Below are positions 17,086-26,670 of a DNA stretch of 64,000 nucleotides, piece after piece. The notes below the pieces were generated by a model. That model ran no database searches, had not been told where the DNA came from, and worked only from the letters and a program-made list of their open reading frames with translations. Each line of letters starts with the position of its first letter. The stretch's first letter is position 1. The position numbers and the translations under genes were made by a program. Source of the DNA: Syntrophobotulus glycolicus DSM 8271 (GTDB lineage: Bacteria > Bacillota > Desulfitobacteriia > Desulfitobacteriales > Syntrophobotulaceae); assembly GCF_000190635.1 (NCBI RefSeq), contig NC_015172.1:868001-932000 (forward strand). Reading direction: 5' to 3'.

Positions 17086-18087
17086 ATGAATCATACTGAT
17101 CGTACGGAGCGTCTGCTAAATCTCATCTACACCATCCAAAAATCCCCGGGGATTCAGGCCAAAGAGCTGGCTGAAATTTTCGGACGTACATCCCGCACGA
17201 TTCAGCGGGATATTTGCGATCTCCGTAAATATGGCTTCTTCATTGATTCTTCAACGGGAGCAGCGGGCGGATTCAGGTCGCGCGGTTCGTATTTTTTAAA
17301 ACCGCTGGTATTTTCCGGAGAAGAGGCTCTGGCAATCTTTGTGGCGTCAAGAGTATTGCTGGAGCAAAAAGGGTTCCCGTTTCGCGGCGACTTGGAATCG
17401 GCGCTGGCCAAAATCTCTCAGGTTATCCGGGAGAAAGACGAGGATTTCTTTAAAAGCCTGGAGCCCCGCACCAGCATCGTAGTGAAACAGATCAAGGATT
17501 ATTATCCCTGGGGAGAGGTCTTTACGGAGATGAACCGGGCCATCCTGGACCGCGCTATGATTGAGATCACATACGATTCCTACAACAGTGGCACAGTCTC
17601 TGTCCGCAAGGTCAATCCCTATCACATTATGTTTAAGGAAGGGTGCTGGTACTTGATCGCTTACTGCCACCAGCGGGAAGAGATCCGGATTTTTCGGGTG
17701 GACAGGATCAAGGATTTACATAGGACGGATGAACAATTCCCAAGCCCCGAGGACTTTTCCTTGCAGGAATACTTCAGGGAAAGCTGGCAGATGGGCAAAG
17801 GGGAGCCGGTTACGGTAAAAGTCCGTTTCGAGCCGCCGGTATCCAGGCTGATCCGGGAGAATACCTGGCATCCGGCCCAGGAGATCGAAGAACTGGAGGG
17901 TGATAGGCTGATCTATACCGTACGGGTGGAAGGAACATACGAGATCAAGCAATGGATATTGAGCCATGGCGCGGCGGCGGAGTGTCTGGAGCCGGAGGGG
18001 CTGAGGGAGGAGATCGGGAGGGAGTTGAGAGAGATGGCGGAGAGGTATGCTTTACGAGAGACTCCAGATTTTAGCTTTAAAATATGA
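17086..18087 (+). CDS. WYL-domain transcriptional regulator beside the cas operon
   Basis: Protein of 333 residues with an N-terminal winged helix (about 1-65, with IQAKELAEIFGRTSRTIQRD as helix-turn-helix), a central WYL domain (about 140-225, with SVRKVNPYHIMFKEGCWYLI) and a C-terminal WCX-like extension (about 235-325). WYL domains sense ligands, often nucleotides or nucleic acid fragments, and several regulate CRISPR or other defence loci. It is codirectional with cas3, separated by 396 bases and a terminator, so it is not in the same operon. Control of the cas genes is inference from position. ATG 17086 has GGAGG at the right distance; the longer frame from 17035 starts inside the promoter. 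Confidence 0.85.
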   Translation: MNHTDRTERLLNLIYTIQKSPGIQAKELAEIFGRTSRTIQRDICDLRKYGFFIDSSTGAAGGFRSRGSYFLKPLVFSGEEALAIFVASRVLLEQKGFPFRGDLESALAKISQVIREKDEDFFKSLEPRTSIVVKQIKDYYPWGEVFTEMNRAILDRAMIEITYDSYNSGTVSVRKVNPYHIMFKEGCWYLIAYCHQREEIRIFRVDRIKDLHRTDEQFPSPEDFSLQEYFRESWQMGKGEPVTVKVRFEPPVSRLIRENTWHPAQEIEELEGDRLIYTVRVEGTYEIKQWILSHGAAAECLEPEGLREEIGRELREMAERYALRETPDFSFKI

Positions 18088-18323
18088 GCTGGAGAACACC
18101 AAAGATGTTTAATGATTTTTAGAAAAATTGCCAATGGCGGAGATCTGATACGAGAATATTTTTTCATGACATTGTTGCTCCTTAAATATATATAAACTAT
18201 TTATACTTATTCTTTGCAGTTCGAAAAGGTGAGAGCATACCACTTATTTATCCTGAATATTAATGAGTGTCAGTATAATCTGTGGATTGAAGCAGGATCA
18301 ATAATTGGTACCTTTTTGAAGGC

Positions 18324-18370
18324 AAGACTAAGTGAACTCTGCATTTAAGTAGGGTTCACTTAGTCTTTTT
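18324..18370 (+). terminator. terminator between WYL gene and cas3
   Basis: Long inverted repeat AAGACTAAGTGAAC/GTTCACTTAGTCTT with a loop of about 15 bases, followed by TTT. It separates the regulator transcript from the cas operon, whose promoter must lie between here and 18483. Confidence 0.85.
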
Positions 18371-18483
18371 GAGACAGATAGGAATTGTCTTTATATATTT
18401 AATTTACTGTATTGGCTTCTTATGAAAATGCAAATGTTTGTTTATATATTTCATAGGTTCAATGGAAAGGATGAAAGGATAAG

Positions 18484-21000
18484 GTGGAATACAATAAATA
18501 TAAAGATGAGAGTAATCCAAAGTTTATAGCGCATCACCGTGAAAAGGACGGAGAGAAGCAGTTTTTAGAGGAGCACCTTGAAGAAGCATCTGTCTTAGCG
18601 GGGAAATTTGCAAAAAAAATTGGCTTGGAAAAGCATGGGGAACTCATCGGTCTGTTACACGATCTTGGAAAAGCAACGTTTGAATTTTACCAATACATCG
18701 GATCAGCAACCGGCTTAATTGATCCTGATGAAGATGATTATATAGATGCATCCGGAAAGAAGGGGAAAATTGACCATTCTAGTGCCGGTGCTCAAGTTAT
18801 TTATAATTACTTCTCTGGTATAAACAAAGAAAGTGCTTTCGCCTCCCAAATCTTGTCCTTGATAATAGCCTCTCACCATTCTGGACTAATTGATTGTTTG
18901 AGCCCAGATGGAATTGATAATTATTCGCGTCGGATGAAAAAATCGGATGAAAAGACGAGAACGAAAGAAGCGTTGACGAACGTCAACGACATCATAAAAC
19001 GCAAGATGGAAAAAATATTGTCCGATGGCAATTTCATCAGCGATTTTAATCTTAAGCTTAAATCGCTACAAGAATTCAATGATTCAGATGATACTTTTAT
19101 GTTTAAGGCTGGATTACTGACAAAATTTCTCTTTAGTTGTCTAGTTGATGCAGATAGATTAAATACCGCTGATTTCGAGTTTCCTGAGAGGCTTAAACTG
19201 AGAAATCAAGGAGATTATGTTCCTTGGCAGATACTTATTGACAAATTGGAAAAGCATTTAAGCGATCTTGAAAATAAGACAGAGATTAAAAATGAAGAGC
19301 AGAAAAGGGTAAATAAGCTGCGTAAGGAGATTTCCGATCATTGTTTGAAATTCTCAGAACAGCCCAAAGGACTCTATCAATTAACAGTGCCTACGGGTGG
19401 GGGGAAAACCCTTTCAAGCTTACGTTTCGCTTTAAACCATGTGAACCATCACGAAATGGATAGAATTATTTATGTCATTCCATACACCTCGATTATTGAT
19501 CAGAACGCTGAAACCGTTAGAAAAATAATGGTAGGTGAAATAGAACAAGTGACTGATATGAGAGAGGTGGTCCTTGAGCATCATTCCAATCTCACCCCGG
19601 AGGAGGAGACCACCCGTCAAAAATTATTGGCTGAGAACTGGGACGCGCCGATCGTTTTTACCACAATGGTACAACTGTTGGAAACGCTATTTGGATACGG
19701 AACTCGAAGCGGCAGAAGAATGCATCAATTGGCCAATACGGTGATTATCTTTGATGAAATTCAAACCTTACCTGTCCAATGCGTATATCTCTTTAATATA
19801 GCGGTTCGGTTTTTGCTCAAGACTTGCGGTTCGACAGTAATACTTTGCACCGCGACGCAACCGTTATTAAACAGCGAAATCCTTGGTAACAAAGCTTTAT
19901 CGATTGGACCACAACAGCAAATGATATCAGATGTTCGAAAGTTATTTGAGGATCTGAGAAGGGTGGAGGTTTTTGACCGGTGCAAAGTCGGAGGGTGGAC
20001 AATTGAAGAGATAGCTGACTTGGTTGAAACGGAATTAAAAGAGACGGGTAGCGTCTTGGCTATTGTAAACACAAAAAATTCAGCGAGCGCACTCTTTCAA
20101 CAGGTCCGAAATAATCCGAAAGCCAAAGTGTACCATCTTAGTACAAATATGTGCCCGGCACATCGTTTACAATATTTGCAAGAGATTAAAGATTGTCTAG
20201 CTAATGAACAGCCGGTTATTTGCATCAGTACGCAATTAATCGAAGCCGGTGTTGATATTGATTTTGGCAGTGTTATCCGTTATCTGGCCGGACTGGATTC
20301 CATTGCCCAGGCTGCGGGGCGCTGCAATAGAAATGGTGCCAGACCGCAGCGCGGAAGGGTTTTTATTGTTAATCCGCTGGTGGAAAAACTCAACAAATTG
20401 ACAGATATAAAAATCGGCAGAAAAAAGGCAGAACGTATATTGGAGGAATTTAAAACGGATTCTGCGCAATTCGAAGAAGATATTCTGGGGTTAAAAGCCA
20501 TGGAGCGCTATTATCAATATTATTTTTACGAACGAAAGGAGGATATGAGTTATGTAGTAGGCCCAAAATCTGAAGCTGGCAGGTTGGATAATCTTTTTGG
20601 CTTGTTAGCGACAAACCCTAATTCCGTTCAAGAATATCAGCGGGTAAACTCTGTTTCACCGGAAACGTTTCTGCGCCAGTCTTTTATGACAGCCGCCAAA
20701 ATCTTTCAGGCTATCGATTCGCGTACGCAGGGCGTCATCGTGCCATACGGTGAAGGCAACCGGATTATCAGCGAACTTTGTGAAGTAAAAGATCTTCATA
20801 CACAATACCATTTGCTAAAAGAAGCGCAGCGGTATTCTGTAAATGTCTATTGCAATCAATTTGATGAATTAATCAAGCAGAAAATTATGCATGAAGTGCA
20901 GGAGGGGGCAGGGATATTCTACTTGGACAAGCAGTATTACAGCAAAGAATATGGTATGAGCGAAAGCAAAGTCAATGAGATGGAAACATTAACTTGTTAA
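18484..21000 (+). CDS. cas3: CRISPR-associated helicase/nuclease Cas3 (type I-C)
   Basis: Effector nuclease of 838 residues that is recruited by Cascade to unwind and degrade the non-target strand. The N-terminal HD nuclease domain (about 15-230) shows LIGLLHDLGKA, the pair HSSAGAQ, and IIASHHSG. The SF2 helicase follows with TVPTGGGKTLSS, the DExH-type box IIFDEIQTLP, CTATQP, STQLIEAGVDIDF and QAAGRCNRNG. The length and the fused HD-helicase order are normal for I-C. Translation starts at GTG after AAGGATAAG. It is the first gene of the cas operon. Confidence 0.96.
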   Translation: MEYNKYKDESNPKFIAHHREKDGEKQFLEEHLEEASVLAGKFAKKIGLEKHGELIGLLHDLGKATFEFYQYIGSATGLIDPDEDDYIDASGKKGKIDHSSAGAQVIYNYFSGINKESAFASQILSLIIASHHSGLIDCLSPDGIDNYSRRMKKSDEKTRTKEALTNVNDIIKRKMEKILSDGNFISDFNLKLKSLQEFNDSDDTFMFKAGLLTKFLFSCLVDADRLNTADFEFPERLKLRNQGDYVPWQILIDKLEKHLSDLENKTEIKNEEQKRVNKLRKEISDHCLKFSEQPKGLYQLTVPTGGGKTLSSLRFALNHVNHHEMDRIIYVIPYTSIIDQNAETVRKIMVGEIEQVTDMREVVLEHHSNLTPEEETTRQKLLAENWDAPIVFTTMVQLLETLFGYGTRSGRRMHQLANTVIIFDEIQTLPVQCVYLFNIAVRFLLKTCGSTVILCTATQPLLNSEILGNKALSIGPQQQMISDVRKLFEDLRRVEVFDRCKVGGWTIEEIADLVETELKETGSVLAIVNTKNSASALFQQVRNNPKAKVYHLSTNMCPAHRLQYLQEIKDCLANEQPVICISTQLIEAGVDIDFGSVIRYLAGLDSIAQAAGRCNRNGARPQRGRVFIVNPLVEKLNKLTDIKIGRKKAERILEEFKTDSAQFEEDILGLKAMERYYQYYFYERKEDMSYVVGPKSEAGRLDNLFGLLATNPNSVQEYQRVNSVSPETFLRQSFMTAAKIFQAIDSRTQGVIVPYGEGNRIISELCEVKDLHTQYHLLKEAQRYSVNVYCNQFDELIKQKIMHEVQEGAGIFYLDKQYYSKEYGMSESKVNEMETLTC

Positions 21001-21012
21001 GGGGGTGGTAAC

Positions 21013-21732
21013 ATGGAAAACAAAGTTGAGTTTAAAGTGTACGGAAAATATGCGCTGTTTACAGATCCACTAACTAAAATCGGCGGGGAGAAATGCAGTT
21101 ACCAGATTCCAACTTACCAGGCATTAAAGGGAATCATGGAATCGGTGTATTGGAAGCCGACGCTCATCTGGTTTATTGATAAGATACGGGTGATTAAGCA
21201 AATTAAAACCCAGACTCGAAGCGCCAAACCTATTGAATACGGCGGAGGAAATTCCTTATCGATTTATACTTACCTTTCTGACGTTGAATACCAGGTGCAG
21301 GCGCATTTTGAATGGAACTTGCACCGGGAAGATCTGGCCAAAGACCGCAATGATAACAAGCATTTTTTTGTTGCCAAACGCATGATTGAGCGTGGCGGCA
21401 GAAGGGATATATTCCTGGGAACCCGTGAATGCCAGGGATATGTAGAACCTTGCAGATTTGGCGAAGAAGAGAGTTTCTATGACAATTACGGTGAACTTAG
21501 CTTTGATTTGATGTTTCATGGCTTTGATTATCCCGATGAGATTGGTAAGGATGAGCTTCAAGCCAGGTTCTGGCGACCGAAGATGATTGATGGCGTAGTG
21601 GAATTCATCCGCCCCGAACAATGCGAGATTCGCAAATTTATCAGGCCAATGTCGGCGCGCAATATTGAGTCGATCGGATTGGAAGAGGAAGGCCTCTTGG
21701 AAGGATACTCGGAAGAGGTGGTAAAGCGATGA
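21013..21732 (+). CDS. cas5c: Cas5c (Cas5d), crRNA-processing endoribonuclease of type I-C
   Basis: RAMP protein of 239 residues. In type I-C, which lacks Cas6, Cas5c cuts the repeat hairpin of the pre-crRNA and stays on the 5' handle in Cascade. Seen are the N-terminal VYGKYALFTDPLTKIGGEK, PTYQALKGIMESVYWKP (a conserved Tyr region), a central RNDNKHFFVAKRMIERGG and the C-terminal GTRECQGYVEPCRFGE. It starts 12 bases after the cas3 stop with GGGGGTGG as ribosome site, and overlaps cas8c by ATGA. The name is cas5c or cas5d depending on the scheme. Confidence 0.95.
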   Translation: MENKVEFKVYGKYALFTDPLTKIGGEKCSYQIPTYQALKGIMESVYWKPTLIWFIDKIRVIKQIKTQTRSAKPIEYGGGNSLSIYTYLSDVEYQVQAHFEWNLHREDLAKDRNDNKHFFVAKRMIERGGRRDIFLGTRECQGYVEPCRFGEEESFYDNYGELSFDLMFHGFDYPDEIGKDELQARFWRPKMIDGVVEFIRPEQCEIRKFIRPMSARNIESIGLEEEGLLEGYSEEVVKR

Positions 21733-23693
21733 GTTGGTTACAGAAACTTTATCAGACAGCTGAGAATTGCCAATCTATGATTGGATACGGTTCGGATGAA
21801 AATGAAGTACCGCTTCTGCCAATCTGCCATACGACTCAGAAGGCCCAGATCGAGATTGTTATTGATCAAGACGGCAATTTTAAACGGGCTAGAGTTATTC
21901 CAAAGGAGGAGGCCCGTACTATTGTTCCATGCACAGAGACCTCCGGCGGCAGATCGGGGAGGAAGCCTGAAACCCATCCTCTTTGTGATAAGCTCCAATA
22001 CATAGCAGGAGATTTTGTGGAGTATGGAGGAGAGGTGACAAGCGGGTATGCCAAAAAGCCCAGAGAGCCGTATGAGAAATATACAAAAATTTTGAGCAAT
22101 TGGTGTGAATCTCCATATCCCAATACTAAAGCACAGGCGATCTTGAAATATATCAAAAAACTAAATGTTATTAAAGATTTAATCGATTTTCAAATTTTAT
22201 TTGTTGATGATAATAAGAAACTTTTAAAATCATGGGAAGAAGATGAGGAGTCAGAAAAAAACAAACCTGATATTTTTAAGTTGCTGCCAGGGAAAATAAA
22301 TAAAAAAAACGGCGAAGTAGAAAGTTGGCAGGCGGATGCCTTTGTCCGCTGGATCGTCGAGATTCCGAATGATCCGCAATCTGCAGTTTGGACCGACGCA
22401 AGGTTATTTGATAGTTGGACTAAATATTATTCGTCAACGAAGGAAAGCAAGACACTCTGCTTAGTAACCGGAAAGGAAGTTATGGCGGCCGATCAACATC
22501 CTGCAAAGATAAGAAATGACGGGGATAAAGCCAAACTTATTTCAGCCAATGATACTAGCGGATTTACCTTCCGGGGGCGTTTCTTATCAGCAGAGCAGGC
22601 CTGTGGCGTTGGATTTGAAGTGACCCAGAAAGCACATAATGTTTTGCGCTGGTTAATCAATCGACAGGGATATAGAAGGGGCGATCAGGCAATTGTAGCC
22701 TGGGCCACTTCAGGAAAAGAGATTCCCGATCTCATGGCGGATTCTCTTTCAATGTTAGAATTGGCAGATATGGAGAATGATTCTGAGCCTGTAATATCAA
22801 CCGTTCAAGATCTCGCACTCAAATTAAGCAAAAAAATTGCCGGCTATAGCGTCGAACTAGGCAGCACCGCTAATGTTGTGGTATTGGGGTTGGAGTCTGC
22901 TACACCCGGTCGGATGGCCATGACCTTCTACCGGGAATTGACAGGGTCTGATTTTTTAGACAGACTTGAAAAGTGGCATAAGATGTGCTGTTGGATACAT
23001 GGTTATCGGTCTAAAGAAATAATTGATTCACGGACTGGTAAGAAAAGAACATTGCATTACAGATTTGTCGGCGCACCTGCACCTAATGATATAGCGGAAG
23101 CAGCATACGGTATGCGGGTAGATGATAGACTCCGGAAGGCAACGGTGGAACGTATTATTCCCTGTATCATTGATGGACGGAAACTGCCAAGAGATTTAAT
23201 GGAATCCGCAGTCCGGCGCGCCTCCAACCGTATCAGCCTAGAGGATTGGGATTGGAACAAAACGCTCAGTATTGCTTGCGCACTTTATAAAAAATATCAC
23301 GAGAAGGAGGATTTTGATATGGCATTGGATGAAAAAAGGAATACAAGGGATTATTTATACGGCAGATTACTGGCTTTGGCAGATAATATTGAAGAATGGG
23401 CAATCAATGATTCCGGGGAAAAACGGCAGACAAACGCAGCCAGATTGATGCAGCGGTTTGCCGATCGTCCCTATTCAACATGGCGTAATTTGGAGTTGGC
23501 ATTAGGTCCCTATAAGGCTAGACTTGGAGGAAAATCTGCTGGCAGGCAGAAATTAATTTCAGAAGTTATTGATATGTTTAAGCCAGATGATTTTATTAGT
23601 GATAAGAAATTAAGCGGGGAATTTCTGCTTGGCTATCATAGTCAACGCGAAGCGCTCCGGAAAAAAAGAGACGAAGAAAAGCAAAATGACTGA
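21729..23693 (+). CDS. cas8c: Cas8c (Csd1), Cascade large subunit
   Basis: Large subunit of 654 residues of the type I-C interference complex, responsible in the family for PAM recognition and Cas3 recruitment. It is recognised by the Csd1 marks THPLCDKLQYIAGDFVEYGG, SCLVTGK-like (KTLCLVTGKEVMAADQHPAK), FTFRGRFLSAEQACGVGF and ALRWL-like VLRWLINRQGYR. In some I-C systems an internal start in cas8c makes the small subunit Cas11. An internal ATG at 23321 (MALDEKRNTRDYLYGRLLAL) preceded by GAGAAGGAGG is a fitting Cas11c start here, giving a protein of about 124 residues. Confidence 0.95.
   Translation: MSWLQKLYQTAENCQSMIGYGSDENEVPLLPICHTTQKAQIEIVIDQDGNFKRARVIPKEEARTIVPCTETSGGRSGRKPETHPLCDKLQYIAGDFVEYGGEVTSGYAKKPREPYEKYTKILSNWCESPYPNTKAQAILKYIKKLNVIKDLIDFQILFVDDNKKLLKSWEEDEESEKNKPDIFKLLPGKINKKNGEVESWQADAFVRWIVEIPNDPQSAVWTDARLFDSWTKYYSSTKESKTLCLVTGKEVMAADQHPAKIRNDGDKAKLISANDTSGFTFRGRFLSAEQACGVGFEVTQKAHNVLRWLINRQGYRRGDQAIVAWATSGKEIPDLMADSLSMLELADMENDSEPVISTVQDLALKLSKKIAGYSVELGSTANVVVLGLESATPGRMAMTFYRELTGSDFLDRLEKWHKMCCWIHGYRSKEIIDSRTGKKRTLHYRFVGAPAPNDIAEAAYGMRVDDRLRKATVERIIPCIIDGRKLPRDLMESAVRRASNRISLEDWDWNKTLSIACALYKKYHEKEDFDMALDEKRNTRDYLYGRLLALADNIEEWAINDSGEKRQTNAARLMQRFADRPYSTWRNLELALGPYKARLGGKSAGRQKLISEVIDMFKPDDFISDKKLSGEFLLGYHSQREALRKKRDEEKQND
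23321..23693 (+). CDS. possible internally initiated small subunit Cas11c
   Basis: Within cas8c, an AAGGAGG-like sequence (GAGAAGGAGGATTTTGAT) stands seven bases before an in-frame ATG at 23321. The product would be the last 124 residues of Cas8c: MALDEKRNTRDYLYG, then LLALADNIEEWAINDS, ending at the same stop. Internal translation of Cas11 from cas8c is known for type I-C. The position, size and strength of this ribosome site match that, but expression cannot be seen from sequence. Confidence 0.6.
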
Positions 23694-23760
23694 GATCTCG
23701 TGAAGAAAATAAGCGGAATGATGCGATTAGGTGTCAATAAAAAAGGGAGGATTTAAACTT

Positions 23761-24627
23761 ATGGAAACCTTGAAAAATAAAATTGACTTTGCGGTGATAA
23801 TTAATGTAAAAAATGCTAATCCCAATGGGGACCCGTTAAACGGGAATAGACCGCGTGTCAACTATGACGGGATTGGGGAATTGACAGATGTTTGTATTAA
23901 ACGAAAAATTCGGAATCGGCTAATGGAAGCAGGGTACGCCATTTTTGTTCAATCCGACGATAACCGGATTGATGAGTATCCAAGCCTTCGCAAGAGAGTT
24001 GAAGGGGAGATCAGCAAAGATGATTGGAAAGATGAGAAAAAATTTCGCGAAGCTGTTTGCAAAAAATGGATAGACGTTCGTGCTTTTGGCCAGGTCTTTG
24101 CTTACGAAGGGGGTAAGAAAGGTGAAGGGGTATCTATTGGGGTTCGAGGACCGGTTTCAATGCATTCTGCATTTTCTGTAGCGCCCGTACTTGAACGCAT
24201 TTCCAGTATTCAAATCACCAAAAGTGTAAGCAGTGAAGGTGATGGAACTAAACGTTCTTCCGATACAATGGGAATGAAACATAGGGTGGATCACGGCGTA
24301 TACGTTTTTTACGGAAGCATGAATCCTCAATTGGCTAGTAAAACAGGATTCAGCGATGAGGATGCGGAAGCAATTAAGAAAGTTTTGGTGAATTTGTTTG
24401 AGAATGACGCTTCGTCTGCAAGACCGGAAGGAAGTATGGAGGTCTATAAAGTCTATTGGTGGAAGCACAATTGTAAGAATGGGCAATATTCGTCCGCTAA
24501 GGTTCATGGCGCACTAAAAGTAGAAGTAAAACTTGATGTGGATGTTCCCAAAGATATTGAAAAAGATTACGATATTACACTTCAACCGCTCTCTGAGTTG
24601 AATCCGGAAATCATACCTGGAAGGTAA
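23761..24627 (+). CDS. cas7c: Cas7c (Csd2), Cascade backbone subunit
   Basis: RAMP-fold backbone protein of 288 residues. Several copies coat the crRNA spacer and hold it for target pairing. Family marks are IINVKNANPNGDPLNGNRPR near the start, WIDVRAFGQVFAYEG, GVRGPVSMHSAFSVAPV and TMGMKHRVDHGVYVFYGSMN. ATG 23761 is chosen for GGGAGG about a dozen bases upstream; a longer frame starts at 23731 without a site. Sixty-seven bases separate it from cas8c, the largest gap in the operon. Confidence 0.96.
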   Translation: METLKNKIDFAVIINVKNANPNGDPLNGNRPRVNYDGIGELTDVCIKRKIRNRLMEAGYAIFVQSDDNRIDEYPSLRKRVEGEISKDDWKDEKKFREAVCKKWIDVRAFGQVFAYEGGKKGEGVSIGVRGPVSMHSAFSVAPVLERISSIQITKSVSSEGDGTKRSSDTMGMKHRVDHGVYVFYGSMNPQLASKTGFSDEDAEAIKKVLVNLFENDASSARPEGSMEVYKVYWWKHNCKNGQYSSAKVHGALKVEVKLDVDVPKDIEKDYDITLQPLSELNPEIIPGR

Positions 24628-24633
24628 TCGCTT

Positions 24634-25326
24634 ATGTCAGTTTATGAGGAAGACGACCTTCTCCTTCTCTCCGGCATCCAGCACATGGCCTTCTGCGAAC
24701 GGCAATGGGCTCTGATCCATATTGAACAGGTCTGGGCGGAGAGCTCTCGCACGCTGGAAGGAAAATACCTCCACGAAAAAGCCGATGATCCGTTCAAGAA
24801 TGAGACGCGCAGCGATCTCCGGATTGTCCGGGCCATGCCGATTGTATCCTATCAGCTCGGTTTGCGCGGTGTAGCTGACGTGGTGGAATTTCGCAGGGTG
24901 GAGAATCCGCCCGAAGGTATCGCCGTAAAGCTGGACAAGCGTAAAGGCTGGTGGCAGCCTTATCCTGTCGAATATAAACGGGGGCGGCCCAAATCGGATG
25001 ACCGGGATGCGGTCCAGCTGTGCGCGCAAGCGCTCTGTCTGGAGGAAATGCTGAAAATCTCCATTGACTGCGGGTTCCTGTTTTATGGACAGACCAAGCA
25101 CAGGGAACAGATTGAATTTAACCGGGTATTGCGGACACGGGTGGAGGAACTTGCCGGCAAGATGCAGAAAATGTTTGCCGAAGGGAAGACCCCCGGGGCG
25201 AAAAAGGGCAAGCATTGTTCATTATGTTCGCTGATCGAACAGTGTCAGCCGAATCTTACCGTCCGTCACCGTTCTGTCGAGGCATACCTGAAAAAAATGC
25301 TCGTCTGGGAGGAGGTCAACATTTGA
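24634..25326 (+). CDS. cas4: Cas4 adaptation exonuclease (Fe-S)
   Basis: RecB-like nuclease of 230 residues that trims prespacers and helps select PAM-proper, correctly oriented spacers together with Cas1-Cas2. Four cysteines expected to bind an iron-sulfur cluster are visible: one in MAFCERQWAL and three in KGKHCSLCSLIEQCQP. Nuclease motifs include GLRGVADVVEF and PVEYKRGRPK, and the QhxxY-like AVQLCAQALCLEEML. Its stop overlaps the TTG start of cas1. Confidence 0.95.
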   Translation: MSVYEEDDLLLLSGIQHMAFCERQWALIHIEQVWAESSRTLEGKYLHEKADDPFKNETRSDLRIVRAMPIVSYQLGLRGVADVVEFRRVENPPEGIAVKLDKRKGWWQPYPVEYKRGRPKSDDRDAVQLCAQALCLEEMLKISIDCGFLFYGQTKHREQIEFNRVLRTRVEELAGKMQKMFAEGKTPGAKKGKHCSLCSLIEQCQPNLTVRHRSVEAYLKKMLVWEEVNI

Positions 25327-26354
25327 GAAAACTGCTGAACACGCTCTATGTGACAATCCCGGATGCCTATCTGGCCCGCGAAGGGGAAAACGTTCTCATT
25401 AAAGCGGACAATGAGATAAAGTTCCGCGTCCCTGTGCACAATCTGGAAGGAATCGTCTGCTTTGCATTTACCGGGGCCAGTCCGGGGCTAATGGAGCTCT
25501 GCTGTGAAAGGGGAGTATCACTGTCTTTCCTTACCGAATACGGAAAATTTCAGGGCCGCGTGACCGGCAAGGTATCCGGTAACATTTTGCTGAGAAAGAA
25601 TCAGTACCGCTGGACAGACCATGACGATGCCTGCCTTAGGCTGGCCAAAAGATTTATCGCGGCGAAAATTATAAACTGCCGGGCCGTCTTGCATCGGGCT
25701 GTCCGTGACCATCCGGACACTGTGGACAAAGCCTTATTGGTCAATATTATGAAGTTAATGTCTGATCTGGGCAAGAAAGTTGAGAAAGCAAGCGACCTGC
25801 ATACGCTTAGAGGTGTGGAAGGACAGGCGGCCAGCTTATACTTTTCCGGGTTTAATGAGCTTATCCTCGCTCAAAAGTCCGCCTTTCAAATGACCGGCAG
25901 AAACAGGCGGCCGCCCTTAGACAGGGTCAACGCCCTCCTCTCATTTTTCTATACGCTGCTGGCCCATGAAGCGGCTGCCGCTCTGGAAAGCGTAGGGCTG
26001 GATCCTCAGGCCGGATTTCTGCACAGGGACAGACCGGGAAGAGCAAGTTTGGCGCTGGATATCATGGAAGAACTGAGGCCTCATTTTGCCGACCGGCTGG
26101 CGGTTACATTAATTAATCGCAACCAGATTGACAGTGATGGCTTCGTGATCAAGGAAAGCGGCGCGGTGGTGATGGATGACAGCACGCGAAAAGAAGTCCT
26201 GACAGCCTGGCAGAAGCGCAAGCAGGAGGAAATCACGCATCCTTATCTGGAAGAAAAAGTACCGCTGGGATTGGTTCCTTATATCCAGGCTATGTTAATG
26301 GCAAGGCATATCAGGGGAGATATTGAGGATTATCCACCATTTATCTGGAAGTAG
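25323..26354 (+). CDS. cas1: Cas1 spacer integrase
   Basis: Integrase of 343 residues that, with Cas2, inserts new spacers at the leader end of the array. Metal-ligand segments are LRGVEGQAASLYF (Glu), AGFLHRDRPGRASLALDIME (His) and the following MEELRPHFADRL (acidic). The start is TTG, overlapping the cas4 stop as TTGA, with GAGGAGG nine bases upstream; this gives the usual I-C Cas1 length and N-terminus (KLLNTLYVTIPDAYLAREG). A longer frame from 25215 would run deep into cas4 and is rejected. Confidence 0.96.
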   Translation: MRKLLNTLYVTIPDAYLAREGENVLIKADNEIKFRVPVHNLEGIVCFAFTGASPGLMELCCERGVSLSFLTEYGKFQGRVTGKVSGNILLRKNQYRWTDHDDACLRLAKRFIAAKIINCRAVLHRAVRDHPDTVDKALLVNIMKLMSDLGKKVEKASDLHTLRGVEGQAASLYFSGFNELILAQKSAFQMTGRNRRPPLDRVNALLSFFYTLLAHEAAAALESVGLDPQAGFLHRDRPGRASLALDIMEELRPHFADRLAVTLINRNQIDSDGFVIKESGAVVMDDSTRKEVLTAWQKRKQEEITHPYLEEKVPLGLVPYIQAMLMARHIRGDIEDYPPFIWK

Positions 26355-26364
26355 GTGGTCAGCA

Positions 26365-26670
26365 ATGATGGTATTGATAACTTATGATGTCAATGTCACA
26401 ACGGATTCGGGGAAGAAACGTCTTTACAGGGTTGCCAAACAGTGCAAGAATTTTGGGCAGAGAGTACAAAATTCAGTGTTTGAGTGTTTGGTGGATCCGA
26501 CGCAGTTTACCGAGCTAAAGCACCGGTTGGAAAGCATAGTTGATCCTGAAAAGGACAGCTTGCGCTACTATTATTTGGGAAGCAACTGGAAAAGACGAGT
26601 TGAGCACTACGGCGCCAATGAAGCTTATGACCCGGAGGGGGTCCTGATCATTGATGCGAACGGGAAGTGA
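26365..26670 (+). CDS. cas2: Cas2
   Basis: Small ferredoxin-fold protein of 101 residues forming the central dimer of the Cas1-Cas2 integrase. The N-terminal VLITYDVNVTTDSGKKRLYR carries the conserved Asp, then QCKNFGQRVQNSVFECLVD and the C-terminal YDPEGVLIIDANGK. Start ATG 26365 (or the next ATG) follows AGGTGGTCAGC. It is the last gene before the leader. Confidence 0.95.
   Translation: MMVLITYDVNVTTDSGKKRLYRVAKQCKNFGQRVQNSVFECLVDPTQFTELKHRLESIVDPEKDSLRYYYLGSNWKRRVEHYGANEAYDPEGVLIIDANGK

Noticed and set aside
23700-23760. A separate small gene between cas8c and cas7c
   Set aside because: The 67 bases contain only the upstream part of the cas7c frame and its ribosome site.
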